Source: an uncultured Pseudomonadota bacterium
Lineage (GTDB): Bacteria > Pseudomonadota > Alphaproteobacteria > Rs-D84
DNA: 49,832 nucleotides
Direction: 5' to 3'
NCBI GenBank assembly: GCA_947303585.1
Contig: CAMYYT010000006.1
Span: 1 to 49,832, forward strand
Translations under genes and position numbers: made by a program
Notes under the pieces: model-generated
What the model was told of the DNA's origin: nothing
Seen by the model: only the letters and a program-made list of their open reading frames with translations
The model's database searches: none
Shown here: positions 22,549-32,014 of the stretch, in pieces
Layout of the letters: every line of letters begins with the position of its first letter
Numbering within the stretch: the first letter of the stretch is position 1

Positions 22549-23487
22549 ATGACACAAGATGTTTATCAACATATAAAACACAACAATATGAAAACTATAT
22601 TGTTAGTGTTATTGTTTCCTGTTGTGTTATGTGCTTTGATTTTTGCGATATCTTGTGCAGTTATGTCTTTGGACGAAGCATTAAATTTAATGTCTACTGC
22701 TTTTCCTGTGATTGCGTGCATATGTTTGATATGGACGATTATTTCTTATTCTTGCGGCAGCGATATGATGTTGGGCTTTGCTGGCGCCCACGAATTAAGC
22801 GATAAAAGTGCCGAAAACAAAAAAGTTTATAAAAGTGTTGAAAATGTCGCATTGGCTGCGGGTCTGCCTTGCCCACGCGTGTATGTCATAGATGATGACA
22901 GTTTGAACGCTTTTGCAACAGGAACTTCCCCGCAAAATGCATCTATTGCTTTGACAAGTGGCATTATAAAAAAATTAACCCCATTGGAATTAGAAGCGGT
23001 TATTGCGCACGAAATGGGACACATAAAAAATCGTGATGTCAGGTTAGATGTTATAATTATTACTTGTTTGGGGGCTTTAACTTTGTTGGCAGATGTTATT
23101 GCTCGTTCTTTTGTTTATTCTGACAGTGGACGCCATAACAACAAAGAACAAGATAATGCACGTGCGATATTACTGATAGTGTGGGCTTCGTTATTGGTGT
23201 TTAATTTATTGTTTGCACCGATTATATATTTCGCTTTGTCTCGAACACGCGAATATGCCGCAGACGCTGCATCTGCACACATTACCAGAAATCCGTCTGC
23301 GTTGATTTCTGCGTTACAAAAAATCAGCATTGACCCGCGCGTTGAATCTTTGGACAAGTGTAAATTAATGGGGAATATTTGTATTGCAAATCCTTTGGAT
23401 AAAAAACGTATGTTTGCAGGGATTGGAGAGACACACCCTTCGGTTGAAAATCGCATAAAAAGATTAAAATCTATGCACGGCTTTTAG
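22549..23487 (+). CDS. htpX: HtpX-like M48 membrane metalloprotease
   Basis: This 312-residue protein has two N-terminal membrane helices, then NAFATGTSP, and the zinc motif VIAHEMGHIKNRD near residue 155. The third ligand is in the REYAADAASA stretch, between further membrane helices. It degrades misfolded membrane proteins. It is coupled to lemA and ends convergent with the aryl-polyene minus operon, 3 bases apart. Confidence 0.9.
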   Translation: MTQDVYQHIKHNNMKTILLVLLFPVVLCALIFAISCAVMSLDEALNLMSTAFPVIACICLIWTIISYSCGSDMMLGFAGAHELSDKSAENKKVYKSVENVALAAGLPCPRVYVIDDDSLNAFATGTSPQNASIALTSGIIKKLTPLELEAVIAHEMGHIKNRDVRLDVIIITCLGALTLLADVIARSFVYSDSGRHNNKEQDNARAILLIVWASLLVFNLLFAPIIYFALSRTREYAADAASAHITRNPSALISALQKISIDPRVESLDKCKLMGNICIANPLDKKRMFAGIGETHPSVENRIKRLKSMHGF

Positions 23488-23490
23488 ACA

Positions 23491-24714
23491 TTACATTTTT
23501 TTGAATATCAATGATGTATTTATGCCACCAAATGCGAAATTATTATTCATTACATAATCTGTTTTTATTTCGCGTCCCTCCCCCATTATATAATCCAATT
23601 TACCACATTCTGGATCTGGGGTTTGCAAATTTAATGTTGGTGCAAACCAATTGTCATTCATCATTTGAATTGCCCAAATAGATTCCAGCGCACCACACGC
23701 ACCCAAAGTATGTCCAACATAACCCTTTTGTGTGCTGCATGGGGTATTGTTTCCAAACACAATTTCAGTAGCCAAAGATTCAGCCATATCCCCATGTTTT
23801 GTTCCGGTCCCATGCATGTCTATGTAACCAATAGATTCAGGTGCTAAATTTGCGCTTTCCAATGAAAGTTGCATACATTTTGCCATCATATCTTTGTTTG
23901 GCTGGGTTATATGTGTGCCGTCTGTATTTGTTCCAAAACCAACAATTTCAGCGTATATTTTTGCGCCACGCGCGATTGCGTGTTCATACTCTTCCAATAC
24001 CAATGTTGCCGCGCCTTCACCGATAACAAGCCCATCACGATTTACATCAAATGGTGACGGTGTTTTATCTGGTGTATCATTTTTCACACTGGTTGCATAA
24101 AGCGTATCAAAAACTGCAACTTGGGTTGAATCAAGTTCTTCGGCACCACCCGCTATCATAATATCTTGGGCACCTGATTTTATTGCTTCGTATGCGTATC
24201 CTATTGCCAAACTGCCCGATGTACAGGCTGTACCAGACGGTATCAAACGACCCGTGGTTTTAAAATAAAGCGATATATTCACAGCAGTTGTTTGTGGCAT
24301 AATTTTAATATACGAAGATGAATTTATCTGCCCTACTTCGTGCGTTTTTACCATGGAATAAAAATCAAGCACCGGTCCCGCCGAACCAAACGAAGAACCA
24401 TAAGCCACACCTGTGCGACCCGATGTTATAATTTCATCATTTAATAAGCCTGCATCTATCAAGGCTTGTTCCGTGGCATTAACCGCCATGATTGACACAG
24501 GCCCCATAGTGCGCAAAACTTTGCGTGTGTAATGTTCAGGAACAACAAAGTTTTTAACTGGTGCAACGATATGCGCATTAAGCCCGCGAATCTGTTCCAA
24601 ATCTTCGCTTTTTTCAACAGCGTTTTTATAAATATGTAAGCGTGCATATGCGCTTTGAACATCGTTTCCCAATGCACTTATTAAACCCATTCCAGTAATA
24701 ACTACGCGTTTCAT
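23491..24714 (-). CDS. Beta-ketoacyl-ACP synthase, FabF type (ApeR-like)
   Basis: This 407-residue KASII-type protein has active-site Cys164 in GTACTSGS, HGTGTKHGD and GHTLGACG for the two histidines, and a NNFAFGGIN end. It condenses malonyl-ACP with the growing chain. It is the last gene of the minus operon; its start overlaps the ketoreductase stop (TAATG). With the ketoreductase, the two dehydratases, the carrier proteins and the exporter it forms an aryl-polyene-type type II system. The assignment as ApeR rather than ApeO rests on gene order, so it is tentative. Confidence 0.88.
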   Translation of the reverse strand: MKRVVITGMGLISALGNDVQSAYARLHIYKNAVEKSEDLEQIRGLNAHIVAPVKNFVVPEHYTRKVLRTMGPVSIMAVNATEQALIDAGLLNDEIITSGRTGVAYGSSFGSAGPVLDFYSMVKTHEVGQINSSSYIKIMPQTTAVNISLYFKTTGRLIPSGTACTSGSLAIGYAYEAIKSGAQDIMIAGGAEELDSTQVAVFDTLYATSVKNDTPDKTPSPFDVNRDGLVIGEGAATLVLEEYEHAIARGAKIYAEIVGFGTNTDGTHITQPNKDMMAKCMQLSLESANLAPESIGYIDMHGTGTKHGDMAESLATEIVFGNNTPCSTQKGYVGHTLGACGALESIWAIQMMNDNWFAPTLNLQTPDPECGKLDYIMGEGREIKTDYVMNNNFAFGGINTSLIFKKM

Positions 24715-25439
24715 TAAATCATTCCCCCGTTTACCGATATAACCTGACGCGTGATATAAGACGCATCTTCACTTAATAAATACGCAACTAATGATGCGAT
24801 TTCATTTGGCTTTCCCATACGACGCATAGGTATCATCTTTTCAATTTCTTCTGTTGGTAATTCTGCCGTCATATCTGTTTCTATTACACCAGGAGCAATC
24901 GCATTAACCGTAATATTTCGTTTAGCCAATTCGATTGCCAAAGATTTAACAGCACCAATTATGCCCGCTTTGGATGCAGCATAATTAACCTGACCGCGAT
25001 TCCCCATAACACCAGAAATAGAAGACAAAGCGATGATACGCCCACCTTTTCGCGCAGATATCATTGGCATCACACACGGGTGCAACACATTATAAAGTCC
25101 ATCTAAATTTGTATGCAAAACTTTGTCCCATGCGTCACCACTTAATGCCGGAAATGGCGCATCCAAAGCAATACCAGCATTACAAATCACACCATAGTAT
25201 GCACCGTGTTCGTTTATGTCCGTCGTCAAAACCTTTGCTGTGTCTTCTCGATTTGCGATGTCAAAAGACAACAAACGCGCGTTAGCCCCCAAAGATTCTA
25301 CTTCTTTCAAAGTCTGTTCCGCGGCTGCTTTGTTTGAATTATAATGCAAAACTAAATCGTATCCCAGTGGTGCCAGATAAAGCGCGATTGCACGACCTAT
25401 GCCACGAGATGCACCAGTAATCAAAATTGTTTTATTCAT
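24714..25439 (-). CDS. 3-oxoacyl-ACP reductase, FabG type (ApeQ-like)
   Basis: This 241-residue SDR has TGASRGIG (cofactor-binding glycines, about 8-15), NAG, and the catalytic S..YxxxK (SSISG, then YAASK). It reduces 3-ketoacyl-ACP with NADPH in each polyene cycle. The start at 25439 has GGAG 7 bases before it; the ATG two codons earlier is too close to that site. It overlaps the dehydratase gene by 8 bases and the downstream ketosynthase by 1. Confidence 0.92.
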   Translation of the reverse strand: MNKTILITGASRGIGRAIALYLAPLGYDLVLHYNSNKAAAEQTLKEVESLGANARLLSFDIANREDTAKVLTTDINEHGAYYGVICNAGIALDAPFPALSGDAWDKVLHTNLDGLYNVLHPCVMPMISARKGGRIIALSSISGVMGNRGQVNYAASKAGIIGAVKSLAIELAKRNITVNAIAPGVIETDMTAELPTEEIEKMIPMRRMGKPNEIASLVAYLLSEDASYITRQVISVNGGMI

Positions 25440-25899
25440 TTCCATTCTCCATAAAGTTATTCAAATCGTCTGGGCGAAAAGCGTTAAGATTACCTTTCGC
25501 AACAAGTGTATTATTGACGTCATATATTTTACATTCAAACGAAGCGATATTATTATCACAAAACAAAGATTGAACATGAACATAATAACTTTCATCAACA
25601 TTAAACTTTGGAATCATAAAATGTAAATCTCGCGATCCCATAATGAATCCAGCTATCGCTTTTGTTTCACCTTTGATATGTATGTCTTGAGCGCCGATAT
25701 AGCACGCAATGGATTGCGCCATATATTCAAGTGCGGTAACAGACGGAACCCCATTCAAATTTTTTTGATAAAGCAAATCTGTGTCACGAACATCAACACG
25801 CGTAACCATTTTTTGATTTTCAAAATCAACAGATTCTATGTCTGTGATAAACGCCATTGGGGCTTTTTGAGGTATTAAATCAATTGGTTTAAAATTCAT
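25432..25899 (-). CDS. Hotdog-fold 3-hydroxyacyl-ACP dehydratase subunit (ApeP-like)
   Basis: This 155-residue protein has LIPQKAPMAFITDI and GVPSVTALEYMAQSIACYIG, the ApeP/COG4706 hotdog pattern. Relatives have PH where this has PQ. In aryl polyene systems ApeP works as a heteromer with ApeI, so it may contribute structure and an acidic residue while the fused ApeI-like domain at 29591-31291 supplies the His. The heteromer statement is from knowledge of the Ape system; its use here is inferred. Confidence 0.8.
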   Translation of the reverse strand: MNFKPIDLIPQKAPMAFITDIESVDFENQKMVTRVDVRDTDLLYQKNLNGVPSVTALEYMAQSIACYIGAQDIHIKGETKAIAGFIMGSRDLHFMIPKFNVDESYYVHVQSLFCDNNIASFECKIYDVNNTLVAKGNLNAFRPDDLNNFMENGNE

Positions 25900-25901
25900 T
25901 T

Positions 25902-27038
25902 TTATTTCCCCATAATTAAACTGGCGTTACTGCCCCCAAATGCAAAAGCGTTACATAACACACGATTTATTTCTTTATTGTCCCCAATTTGTGCCAGACG
26001 AATTTTAGCACAATCCGATGCAAATTTCCCATCATACACATGTGGAATTATAAAACTGTATTTAAGCATTAACCAAGACAACCCCATACTTATAGCACCA
26101 GCCGCACCCAAAGTATGCCCCGTCAAAGGCTTGGTTGATGCACACAAAATATTATCGCCAAATACTTTATTTATCGCCAAAGATTCCATAGCATCATTTG
26201 CCGCCGTGCCTGTTCCATGCATATTTATAAAATCTATGTCTTGTGGTCCCAGGTTCGCATCTATCAAAGCTTTGGTCATAGAATCTATGGCACCTGCACC
26301 TGTTGGGTCAGGACTGGTCAAATGATATGCATCAGAACTTTCGCCAATTCCCAGCAATTTAATTCCACAACAACCTTTTTCCATAACGAACAAAGCCGCA
26401 CCTTCGCCCAAATTTATACCGTTACGATTTTCAGACATCGGATTCGTATGTGTCTTGCTTAATGCGCCAAGCGCATTAAAACCGTTTAATGCAAAATCAC
26501 AACGCGCATCCACACCACCAACAATCACCGCATCACAAATATCATTTTCGATTAATTCTCGTGCTGATTGAAAAACCTTCAAACTGGACGAACAAGCAGT
26601 AGAAACAGTAAAAACAGGCCCAGAAAACCCAGTCTTACCACTTATATATCGCGCAGGCGTCCCTAGTTCTAAATTTTCAATCACGTTTTTATCAATTACT
26701 GTTTCTGTTTGAAATGATTTTTCTATTAACTTTTGTGCTTCGCTGACCCCTGTATTAGAAGAACCGATAATTACACCAACACGATTTAATGCATAGTTTT
26801 GTTTCAATAATTCAATGTCCACAACGATTTGATTCAATGCACAATCTATTAAATCATACATTCTTGAATCATAAACCTTTTCCACAGGGGCGCACCCAAA
26901 AGGAACTTTTTCGCCGTCAACCATTACATCACCAGAAAACATAGCACCGGTGTTGCCGTTGCGCGCATTTTTTACGATATCTTCGTGATTTGCGCCCAGC
27001 GCACACACGAAACCAAGATTTTTTAACACATATTCCAT
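25902..27038 (-). CDS. Beta-ketoacyl-ACP synthase (ApeO-like)
   Basis: This 378-residue ketosynthase has Cys149 in VSTACSSSL, HGTGTAAND and GHTLGAAGA, and ends FAFGGSNASLIM. The start at 27038 is chosen over 27056 because it matches the family N-terminus and has GGA upstream. It is the first gene of the minus operon, two bases upstream of the dehydratase, divergent from the plus operon across a short promoter region. It probably extends the polyene chain. Confidence 0.87.
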   Translation of the reverse strand: MEYVLKNLGFVCALGANHEDIVKNARNGNTGAMFSGDVMVDGEKVPFGCAPVEKVYDSRMYDLIDCALNQIVVDIELLKQNYALNRVGVIIGSSNTGVSEAQKLIEKSFQTETVIDKNVIENLELGTPARYISGKTGFSGPVFTVSTACSSSLKVFQSARELIENDICDAVIVGGVDARCDFALNGFNALGALSKTHTNPMSENRNGINLGEGAALFVMEKGCCGIKLLGIGESSDAYHLTSPDPTGAGAIDSMTKALIDANLGPQDIDFINMHGTGTAANDAMESLAINKVFGDNILCASTKPLTGHTLGAAGAISMGLSWLMLKYSFIIPHVYDGKFASDCAKIRLAQIGDNKEINRVLCNAFAFGGSNASLIMGK

Positions 27039-27050
27039 TTCAAATCCAAC

Positions 27051-27078
27051 TTGCAAAATAGGATTTTTTTTCTATAAT
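27051..27078 (+). promoter_or_regulatory. Promoter of the plus aryl-polyene operon
   Basis: TTGCAA (27051-27056), 16 bases, TATAAT (27073-27078), 37 bases before the ATG at 27115. The divergent start is only about 77 bases away, so both operons share this control region. Confidence 0.5.
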
Positions 27079-27114
27079 GGCACAGTATTATATAAAAAAA
27101 TTGATTTTTCAAGT

Positions 27115-27747
27115 ATGAACAAAACGTTATATATTGATAATTTTACTTTCTGGACGGAAAACGAAACGGAAAAAATTCCCGATGTATCGTTTATCCCAGC
27201 TATGCTTCGTCGCCGCATGAGTGTGCTTGAAAAAATCGCCATTTCATTAGCCGCGCGCATAACCCCGAAATCTGATGATTATCAAATTGTTTTTGCTTCG
27301 CGTTTTGGTGAATGGGAACAAACAATCAAACTTATTCGTCAATTTTACGAAGACAAAGAAATGTCCCCAATGGGTTTTAGCAATTCTGTGCATAACGCGG
27401 CTATGGGACATTTATCGTTGTTAACACATAACAAAAATTCTTATACTTCCATTGCGGGCGGTGAAAAGACTATTGAAAACGCCCTGTTAGATGCGATATG
27501 TTCTGCCCAACCAACTTTGTTTGTTTATGCCGAAGAACACAGCCCTAAAGAATACGAACATTTGTTTGAAAGACCCGTGTTATCACATGGATGCGCTTTG
27601 TTTATTGATAAAAACGGCAAAAATAAATTTGAACTGTTATCTAATAATCAAGATTTACCGAATTTATCTTTCCAAGATTTGCAAGACTGCTTACAAAACG
27701 CTGCAGATATAAAAACTTCTAATTGGAAATTAATAAAAAAACAATGA
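27115..27747 (+). CDS. Ketosynthase-like N-terminal domain protein (ApeC-like)
   Basis: This 210-residue protein resembles the ketoacyl-synt_2 family (PF13723): FTFWTENE, then MLRRRMSVLEKIAISLA, IVFASRFGEWEQT, FSNSVHNAAMGHLS and YTSIAGG. It has no active-site Cys in a TACSS context and is half the length of a true ketosynthase, so it is probably a non-catalytic partner setting initiation or chain length. It begins the plus operon and overlaps the acyltransferase gene by ATGA. Confidence 0.8.
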   Translation: MNKTLYIDNFTFWTENETEKIPDVSFIPAMLRRRMSVLEKIAISLAARITPKSDDYQIVFASRFGEWEQTIKLIRQFYEDKEMSPMGFSNSVHNAAMGHLSLLTHNKNSYTSIAGGEKTIENALLDAICSAQPTLFVYAEEHSPKEYEHLFERPVLSHGCALFIDKNGKNKFELLSNNQDLPNLSFQDLQDCLQNAADIKTSNWKLIKKQ

Positions 27748-28484
27748 AAAAATTTTTACGTTCTTGTTTAAGTGGATTTTGTTTCATCTTGTTTGGAATT
27801 GGTGGCATTATTACTGGTGCAACATTAGTTCCGTTACTTTTAATATTTTGTTCCAAACGCACACAAAAACGCGTATTATCTGGGACTGTCCATCATTTGT
27901 GGCAGGCTTTTGTTTGGTTGATGTGCGTCGTGAAATTAATCGATATAAAAATCAAAAATGAACAGATTTTACATAATTTACACGGCAATATAGTGATTGC
28001 AAACCATCCTTCGTTAATCGATATTGTTATTTTGGTTTCAAAGATTCCAAATTCTATTTGTGTGGTAAAAGGAAGTTTATTCAAAAATGTATTTATAAAA
28101 TCTTTAATTCGCCGGGTATATTTGTCTAATTCAATGTCTCCAAATGATTTTCTGGATGCCGCAAGTAAGGATTTAGATATAGGATACAATATTATTATTT
28201 TCCCCGAAGGAACCAGAACACAAAAAAACAAACCAATTCATTTACATCGCGGTTTTGCTTATTTGCAAATGTATTCTGGACACGACATTCAACCAATTCA
28301 CATAGAAAACAAACCTCATATTTTGGGCAAAAATACACCTTGGTATGATGTTGGTGATAAAACTTCTGTTTATACATTGAAAATTCTACCAAAAATTGGT
28401 TTTAGCGCAAAAAACAAACGAACAGACAGACAGATAGCTGTTCTTATTAGTGAAAGCGCAAAAAAATCTCTGTTTTCTGCATAG
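27744..28484 (+). CDS. PlsC-type 1-acyltransferase (ApeD-like)
   Basis: This 246-residue protein has an N-terminal membrane helix (about 10-32), ANHPSLIDIVI (NHxSxxD acyltransferase motif I) and FPEGTR (motif III). It should transfer an acyl group, probably fixing the polyene to a glycerol or lipid acceptor at the inner membrane. The start at 27744 is fixed by the ATGA overlap with the ApeC-like gene rather than the earlier in-frame ATG at 27723. Confidence 0.85.
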   Translation: MKKFLRSCLSGFCFILFGIGGIITGATLVPLLLIFCSKRTQKRVLSGTVHHLWQAFVWLMCVVKLIDIKIKNEQILHNLHGNIVIANHPSLIDIVILVSKIPNSICVVKGSLFKNVFIKSLIRRVYLSNSMSPNDFLDAASKDLDIGYNIIIFPEGTRTQKNKPIHLHRGFAYLQMYSGHDIQPIHIENKPHILGKNTPWYDVGDKTSVYTLKILPKIGFSAKNKRTDRQIAVLISESAKKSLFSA

Positions 28485-28548
28485 ATTACTTGACAACTAC
28501 GGTTTCTTTTCCTAGTATTTGCAAGACAATTTTACAAAGGTAAAAACA

Positions 28549-28824
28549 ATGAAAAAAGAAATTCTGGAACAAGAAATCAAAGAACTTATTATCTCTGCTT
28601 TGGATTTAGAAGACATCACTGTTTCTGACATTGATTCAAAGGCACCTTTGTTTACTGAAGGTTTGGGATTGGATTCCATCGATGCTTTGGAACTGGGTAT
28701 GGCATTAAAGAAAAAATACGGTGTCAACTTTAAATCTGACAAAGAAGAAAACAAACAATATTTCAAATCTGTAGAAAGCTTGGCAGAATATATCGCCACA
28801 TCAAACAACATCACATTGGAGTAA
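28549..28824 (+). CDS. Acyl carrier protein (ApeE-like)
   Basis: This 91-residue protein has LGLDSIDALELG with phosphopantetheine Ser43. AAAGG is 8 bases before the ATG. It carries the growing chain. The second carrier protein follows after 4 bases. It must be activated by a phosphopantetheinyl transferase, and one is encoded at 34703. Confidence 0.9.
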   Translation: MKKEILEQEIKELIISALDLEDITVSDIDSKAPLFTEGLGLDSIDALELGMALKKKYGVNFKSDKEENKQYFKSVESLAEYIATSNNITLE

Positions 28825-28828
28825 ACAA

Positions 28829-29083
28829 ATGCACACAAAAGAAGAAATTTTTTCCACCATCAAAGATATTTTAATCAATGATTTCGGTTGTGACGAATCT
28901 AAACTTCAACCAGAATCAAAATTAGTCGAAGATTTAGATTTAGACAGCATTGACGCTGTTGATTTGGTTGTTAAATTACAAAGCAAAATAAATCAAAAAG
29001 TAAATCCTGAAGATTTCAAACAAATCCGTACATTACAGGATGTTGTCAATGCAGTTGAAAAAATTGTTAACAATAATCACTAA
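28829..29083 (+). CDS. Acyl carrier protein (ApeF-like)
   Basis: This 84-residue protein has DLDLDSIDAVDLV with phosphopantetheine Ser40. It is distinct in sequence from the preceding carrier protein, as in aryl polyene systems, where one carrier is thought to hold the starter and the other the chain (division of labour inferred). Its 3' end overlaps the next gene. Confidence 0.9.
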   Translation: MHTKEEIFSTIKDILINDFGCDESKLQPESKLVEDLDLDSIDAVDLVVKLQSKINQKVNPEDFKQIRTLQDVVNAVEKIVNNNH

Positions 29084-29606
29084 GATATTTCTTGGTGCTT
29101 TTGTTATCGCATATCCTTTTATAATTTTTTATATGTTGCAACAAAATGTCGCTGTGAAATTCATGGGGCTGATTTTGTTGATGGTCGTTGCGTTTTCTTT
29201 TGCACGTAATAAAAACAAATATTTATTTATATTGGGGTTGATTCTTTGCTTTTTAGTAATTTTCTTTAATCAAGAAATATTTCTTAGATTTTATCCGGTG
29301 TTAATGAACGCTGGGGTATGTTCAATTTTCGCTTTGTCTTTGAGAAAAACACCCCTTGTTACACAATTCGCTAAAAAAATGACAAAAGGCAATCTTGATA
29401 AAAATCAACTAACTTATACCAGAAAAGCCACTGTTGCATGGGCAATTTTTATGTTTTTTAACACCGTAATTTCTTTGATTACCGTGTTTTTATCAACCAA
29501 AATTTGGGTGTTATACAATGGCTTTATATCATATATTTTAATTGGTATTATGATGACGACAGAATACATAATTCGCAAAGGTAAAGAAAAATGTTCACAC
29601 CAATAA
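29049..29606 (+). CDS. Polytopic membrane protein (ApeG-like)
   Basis: This protein of about 185 residues has five or so hydrophobic helices (LGAFVIAYPFIIFYML, GLILLMVVAFSF, YLFILGLILCFLVIFF, a central VLMNAGVCSIF and two C-terminal helices). It resembles the COG4648-type membrane protein found between the carrier proteins and the ligase in these clusters. The start at 29049 has AGGA 8 bases upstream inside the carrier protein gene; 29040 is an alternative. It overlaps the ligase gene by 16 bases. Role unknown. Confidence 0.72.
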   Translation: MQLKKLLTIITKIFLGAFVIAYPFIIFYMLQQNVAVKFMGLILLMVVAFSFARNKNKYLFILGLILCFLVIFFNQEIFLRFYPVLMNAGVCSIFALSLRKTPLVTQFAKKMTKGNLDKNQLTYTRKATVAWAIFMFFNTVISLITVFLSTKIWVLYNGFISYILIGIMMTTEYIIRKGKEKCSHQ

Positions 29607-31291
29607 ACAGACTTTTTTTAGATAATATTGATACCAACAGAGTTGTTTTTTGCAAATCAGATGGCGTTATACGTTTTGGTGAATATATGGAAGATATCGC
29701 AAGATACGCTAATCATTTTTCAAAAAACATATCTGATTTACAAGTTGTGATTTATATTCCTGATAATTTTTATTTGTTTTATGTGTGTTTTATGGCGGCT
29801 TTGCAAGCGGGCAAAGATGTTATTTTACCAGCCCTGTTTACCGAACAAAATGCGAAACCTTTGTTAGAGACAACAAAATCTTTGATTACTGATAAATTTG
29901 ATTCTTTTGCTGGTTTTAATATTATAGATTTGCATTGCGAAGATAATACAAATTGGGACTTTCATGATGTGAACGACAGTTTTTTATACTTCTTTACTTC
30001 TGGGTCAACAGGAACACCAAAACGGATAAAAAAACAGTTCAAAATGCTGGCTGCAGAAGTTGCTTTCCACGGACAAAATCAAAAACACTTGATTGACGAA
30101 AATCCTGTTATGATTTCTTCTGTGGCACCGTATCATATGTATGGTTTACTTTGGAGATTTTTCTTTCCGCTAGCCAATGGTATTCGCACAGATTTAGATG
30201 TTATTTTTACCCCGGAAGAATTGCAACACAAACAATCTGTGTATGATAAAGTTTTATTTGCTACAACACCTTCGTTTTTAGACGGTATAACCAGATATCA
30301 AAATCAATATACTTTTGAAAACAATTGCATTGGGATTTATTCTTCAGGCAGTTTATTGCAAACAAAAACTTCTATGGATGCTTGTAAAATGTTTGGCGTA
30401 TCGCCTTTCGAGATTTTTGGCAGCACAGAAACCGGGGGTGTTGCAGGTCGCCAACAAAAAAATGGTCCACAATGGACGATTTTTCCGCCAGTAAAAGTAA
30501 ATTTGACAGAAAACAATGAATTATTGATTGAATCTGATTTTTCGTGCCAAAATCCTTATTTAATGTCTGATATTGTTGAAAAAACTGGTGCTAATACTTT
30601 CTTGTTAAAGGGACGCGGAGATCGTATGGTTAAAATCGCAGAAGAGCGCGTTTCTTTGCCAGAAATGGAAGAAAGACTTGGCGAATACAAATACATAGAC
30701 AAAAGCTATGTTTGCGCGGTTGATTCCAAGGATAGAAATATTATTTGTGCTGTTATTTCATTAAATGATTCTGGTAAAAAATATATAATTGAAAACGGCA
30801 GACACCAATTCATCAAAGAACTGAAACAATATTTATTAAATTATTTTCCAAATGTTGTTTTGCCACGCAAAATAAGAATTGTTAATGATATTCCTGTGAA
30901 CATCCAAGGCAAATATATAAAATCTGATATTATATCTGTGTTTGAATCTAATGTTGCTGAACCGATTATGCAAAATATCACAAAGACAGACACTGAATTT
31001 ATCGCTGATTTAACTTTTTTGAAAGATTCTTCTTATTTTAACGGACATTTTCCAGAACACCCTATTTTGCCTGGTGTTATACAGTTACATTTTGTATTAT
31101 CTTTTATCAAACAATATTTTCACACAGACGCGAACGATTATAATATTTTGAAATTAAAGTTTTCTAACTTGATTTTGCCAGATACCCTTGTGCATTTTGA
31201 ATTAAAAAAAACCAGTGAAAACGAATTTACTTTTAATTATTTTAATGATGATAAAAAATATTCTTGTGGCAAAATAGTGATAAAGGCGTAG
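29591..31291 (+). CDS. AMP-dependent ligase fused to hotdog dehydratase (ApeH-ApeI-like)
   Basis: In this 566-residue protein, residues 1-450 are an ANL adenylating domain with FTSGSTGTPK at 135-144, FEIFGSTETGG and a late catalytic Lys in NIQGKYIK near 439. From about 455 to the end is a FabZ/ApeI-like hotdog with YFNGHFPEHPILPG near 484, giving the catalytic His. The ligase would activate the aryl starter acid and load a carrier protein; the dehydratase would form the double bonds. In clusters I know the two functions are usually separate genes. Coupled to the membrane protein before it and 3 bases before the glycosyltransferase gene. Confidence 0.87.
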   Translation: MFTPINRLFLDNIDTNRVVFCKSDGVIRFGEYMEDIARYANHFSKNISDLQVVIYIPDNFYLFYVCFMAALQAGKDVILPALFTEQNAKPLLETTKSLITDKFDSFAGFNIIDLHCEDNTNWDFHDVNDSFLYFFTSGSTGTPKRIKKQFKMLAAEVAFHGQNQKHLIDENPVMISSVAPYHMYGLLWRFFFPLANGIRTDLDVIFTPEELQHKQSVYDKVLFATTPSFLDGITRYQNQYTFENNCIGIYSSGSLLQTKTSMDACKMFGVSPFEIFGSTETGGVAGRQQKNGPQWTIFPPVKVNLTENNELLIESDFSCQNPYLMSDIVEKTGANTFLLKGRGDRMVKIAEERVSLPEMEERLGEYKYIDKSYVCAVDSKDRNIICAVISLNDSGKKYIIENGRHQFIKELKQYLLNYFPNVVLPRKIRIVNDIPVNIQGKYIKSDIISVFESNVAEPIMQNITKTDTEFIADLTFLKDSSYFNGHFPEHPILPGVIQLHFVLSFIKQYFHTDANDYNILKLKFSNLILPDTLVHFELKKTSENEFTFNYFNDDKKYSCGKIVIKA

Positions 31292-31294
31292 AAG

Positions 31295-32014
31295 ATGAAG
31301 AAACCTGTTATTATTGTCCCTTGTTTTAATCACGCGGATGCTTTTGTTAGCGTTGCCGATAAATTATCACAATTTAAACACGATGTTATTGTTGTTGATG
31401 ACGGAAGCCACCCCACACAATCAAAAAAGATAAAAAATATTTGCAAAAAACATAAATTTTTCTATTTAAAAAATTTGAAAAACGGTGGTAAAGGTGCCGC
31501 TATGTTAACAGGTTTTCAATTTGCGTTAAAAAACGGTTTTACACATGCTTTGCAAATCGATGCGGACGGGCAGCACGATATTCATGACATTCCTTTGTTT
31601 TTCAAGATTGCAAATTCTCATCCGAACGATTTAATTATTGGGAATCCAACATATGATGAATCTGCACCACGGTCGCGTTTAATTGGTCGCAAAATAACTA
31701 AATTTTGGGTTATGGTTGAAACTTTGAATAAAAACATGCCTGATACAATGTGTGGGTTTCGCGTTTACCCGTTAAAATTAATAGAACCTGTATTGAAAAC
31801 TATAAAATTCAAACGCATGGGATTTGATATCGAAATCGTGGTAAAGGCTTTTAGAAACGGAGTAAAAATTATATCAATTCCTACAAAAGTTATTTATCCA
31901 GAAAGCGGTGTTTCGCATTTTCACGCTTTTCGTGATAATTTTTATATCAGTTTACTTCATACTTATTTATGTTGTTTAATACCAGTATGGTTAATCAAAA
32001 GAGGGAGAAGATGA
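31295..32014 (+). CDS. Family 2 glycosyltransferase (ApeJ-like, GT part only)
   Basis: This 239-residue protein has PCFNHADAF, VVDDGSHP and LQIDADGQHD (the DxD sugar-nucleotide site), then CGFRVYP. It has a GT-A fold without large membrane segments except near the end. In many aryl polyene clusters the GT2 is fused to an LpxL-type acyltransferase; here that partner is separate at 35282. It overlaps the LolA gene by ATGA. Confidence 0.87.
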   Translation: MKKPVIIVPCFNHADAFVSVADKLSQFKHDVIVVDDGSHPTQSKKIKNICKKHKFFYLKNLKNGGKGAAMLTGFQFALKNGFTHALQIDADGQHDIHDIPLFFKIANSHPNDLIIGNPTYDESAPRSRLIGRKITKFWVMVETLNKNMPDTMCGFRVYPLKLIEPVLKTIKFKRMGFDIEIVVKAFRNGVKIISIPTKVIYPESGVSHFHAFRDNFYISLLHTYLCCLIPVWLIKRGRR

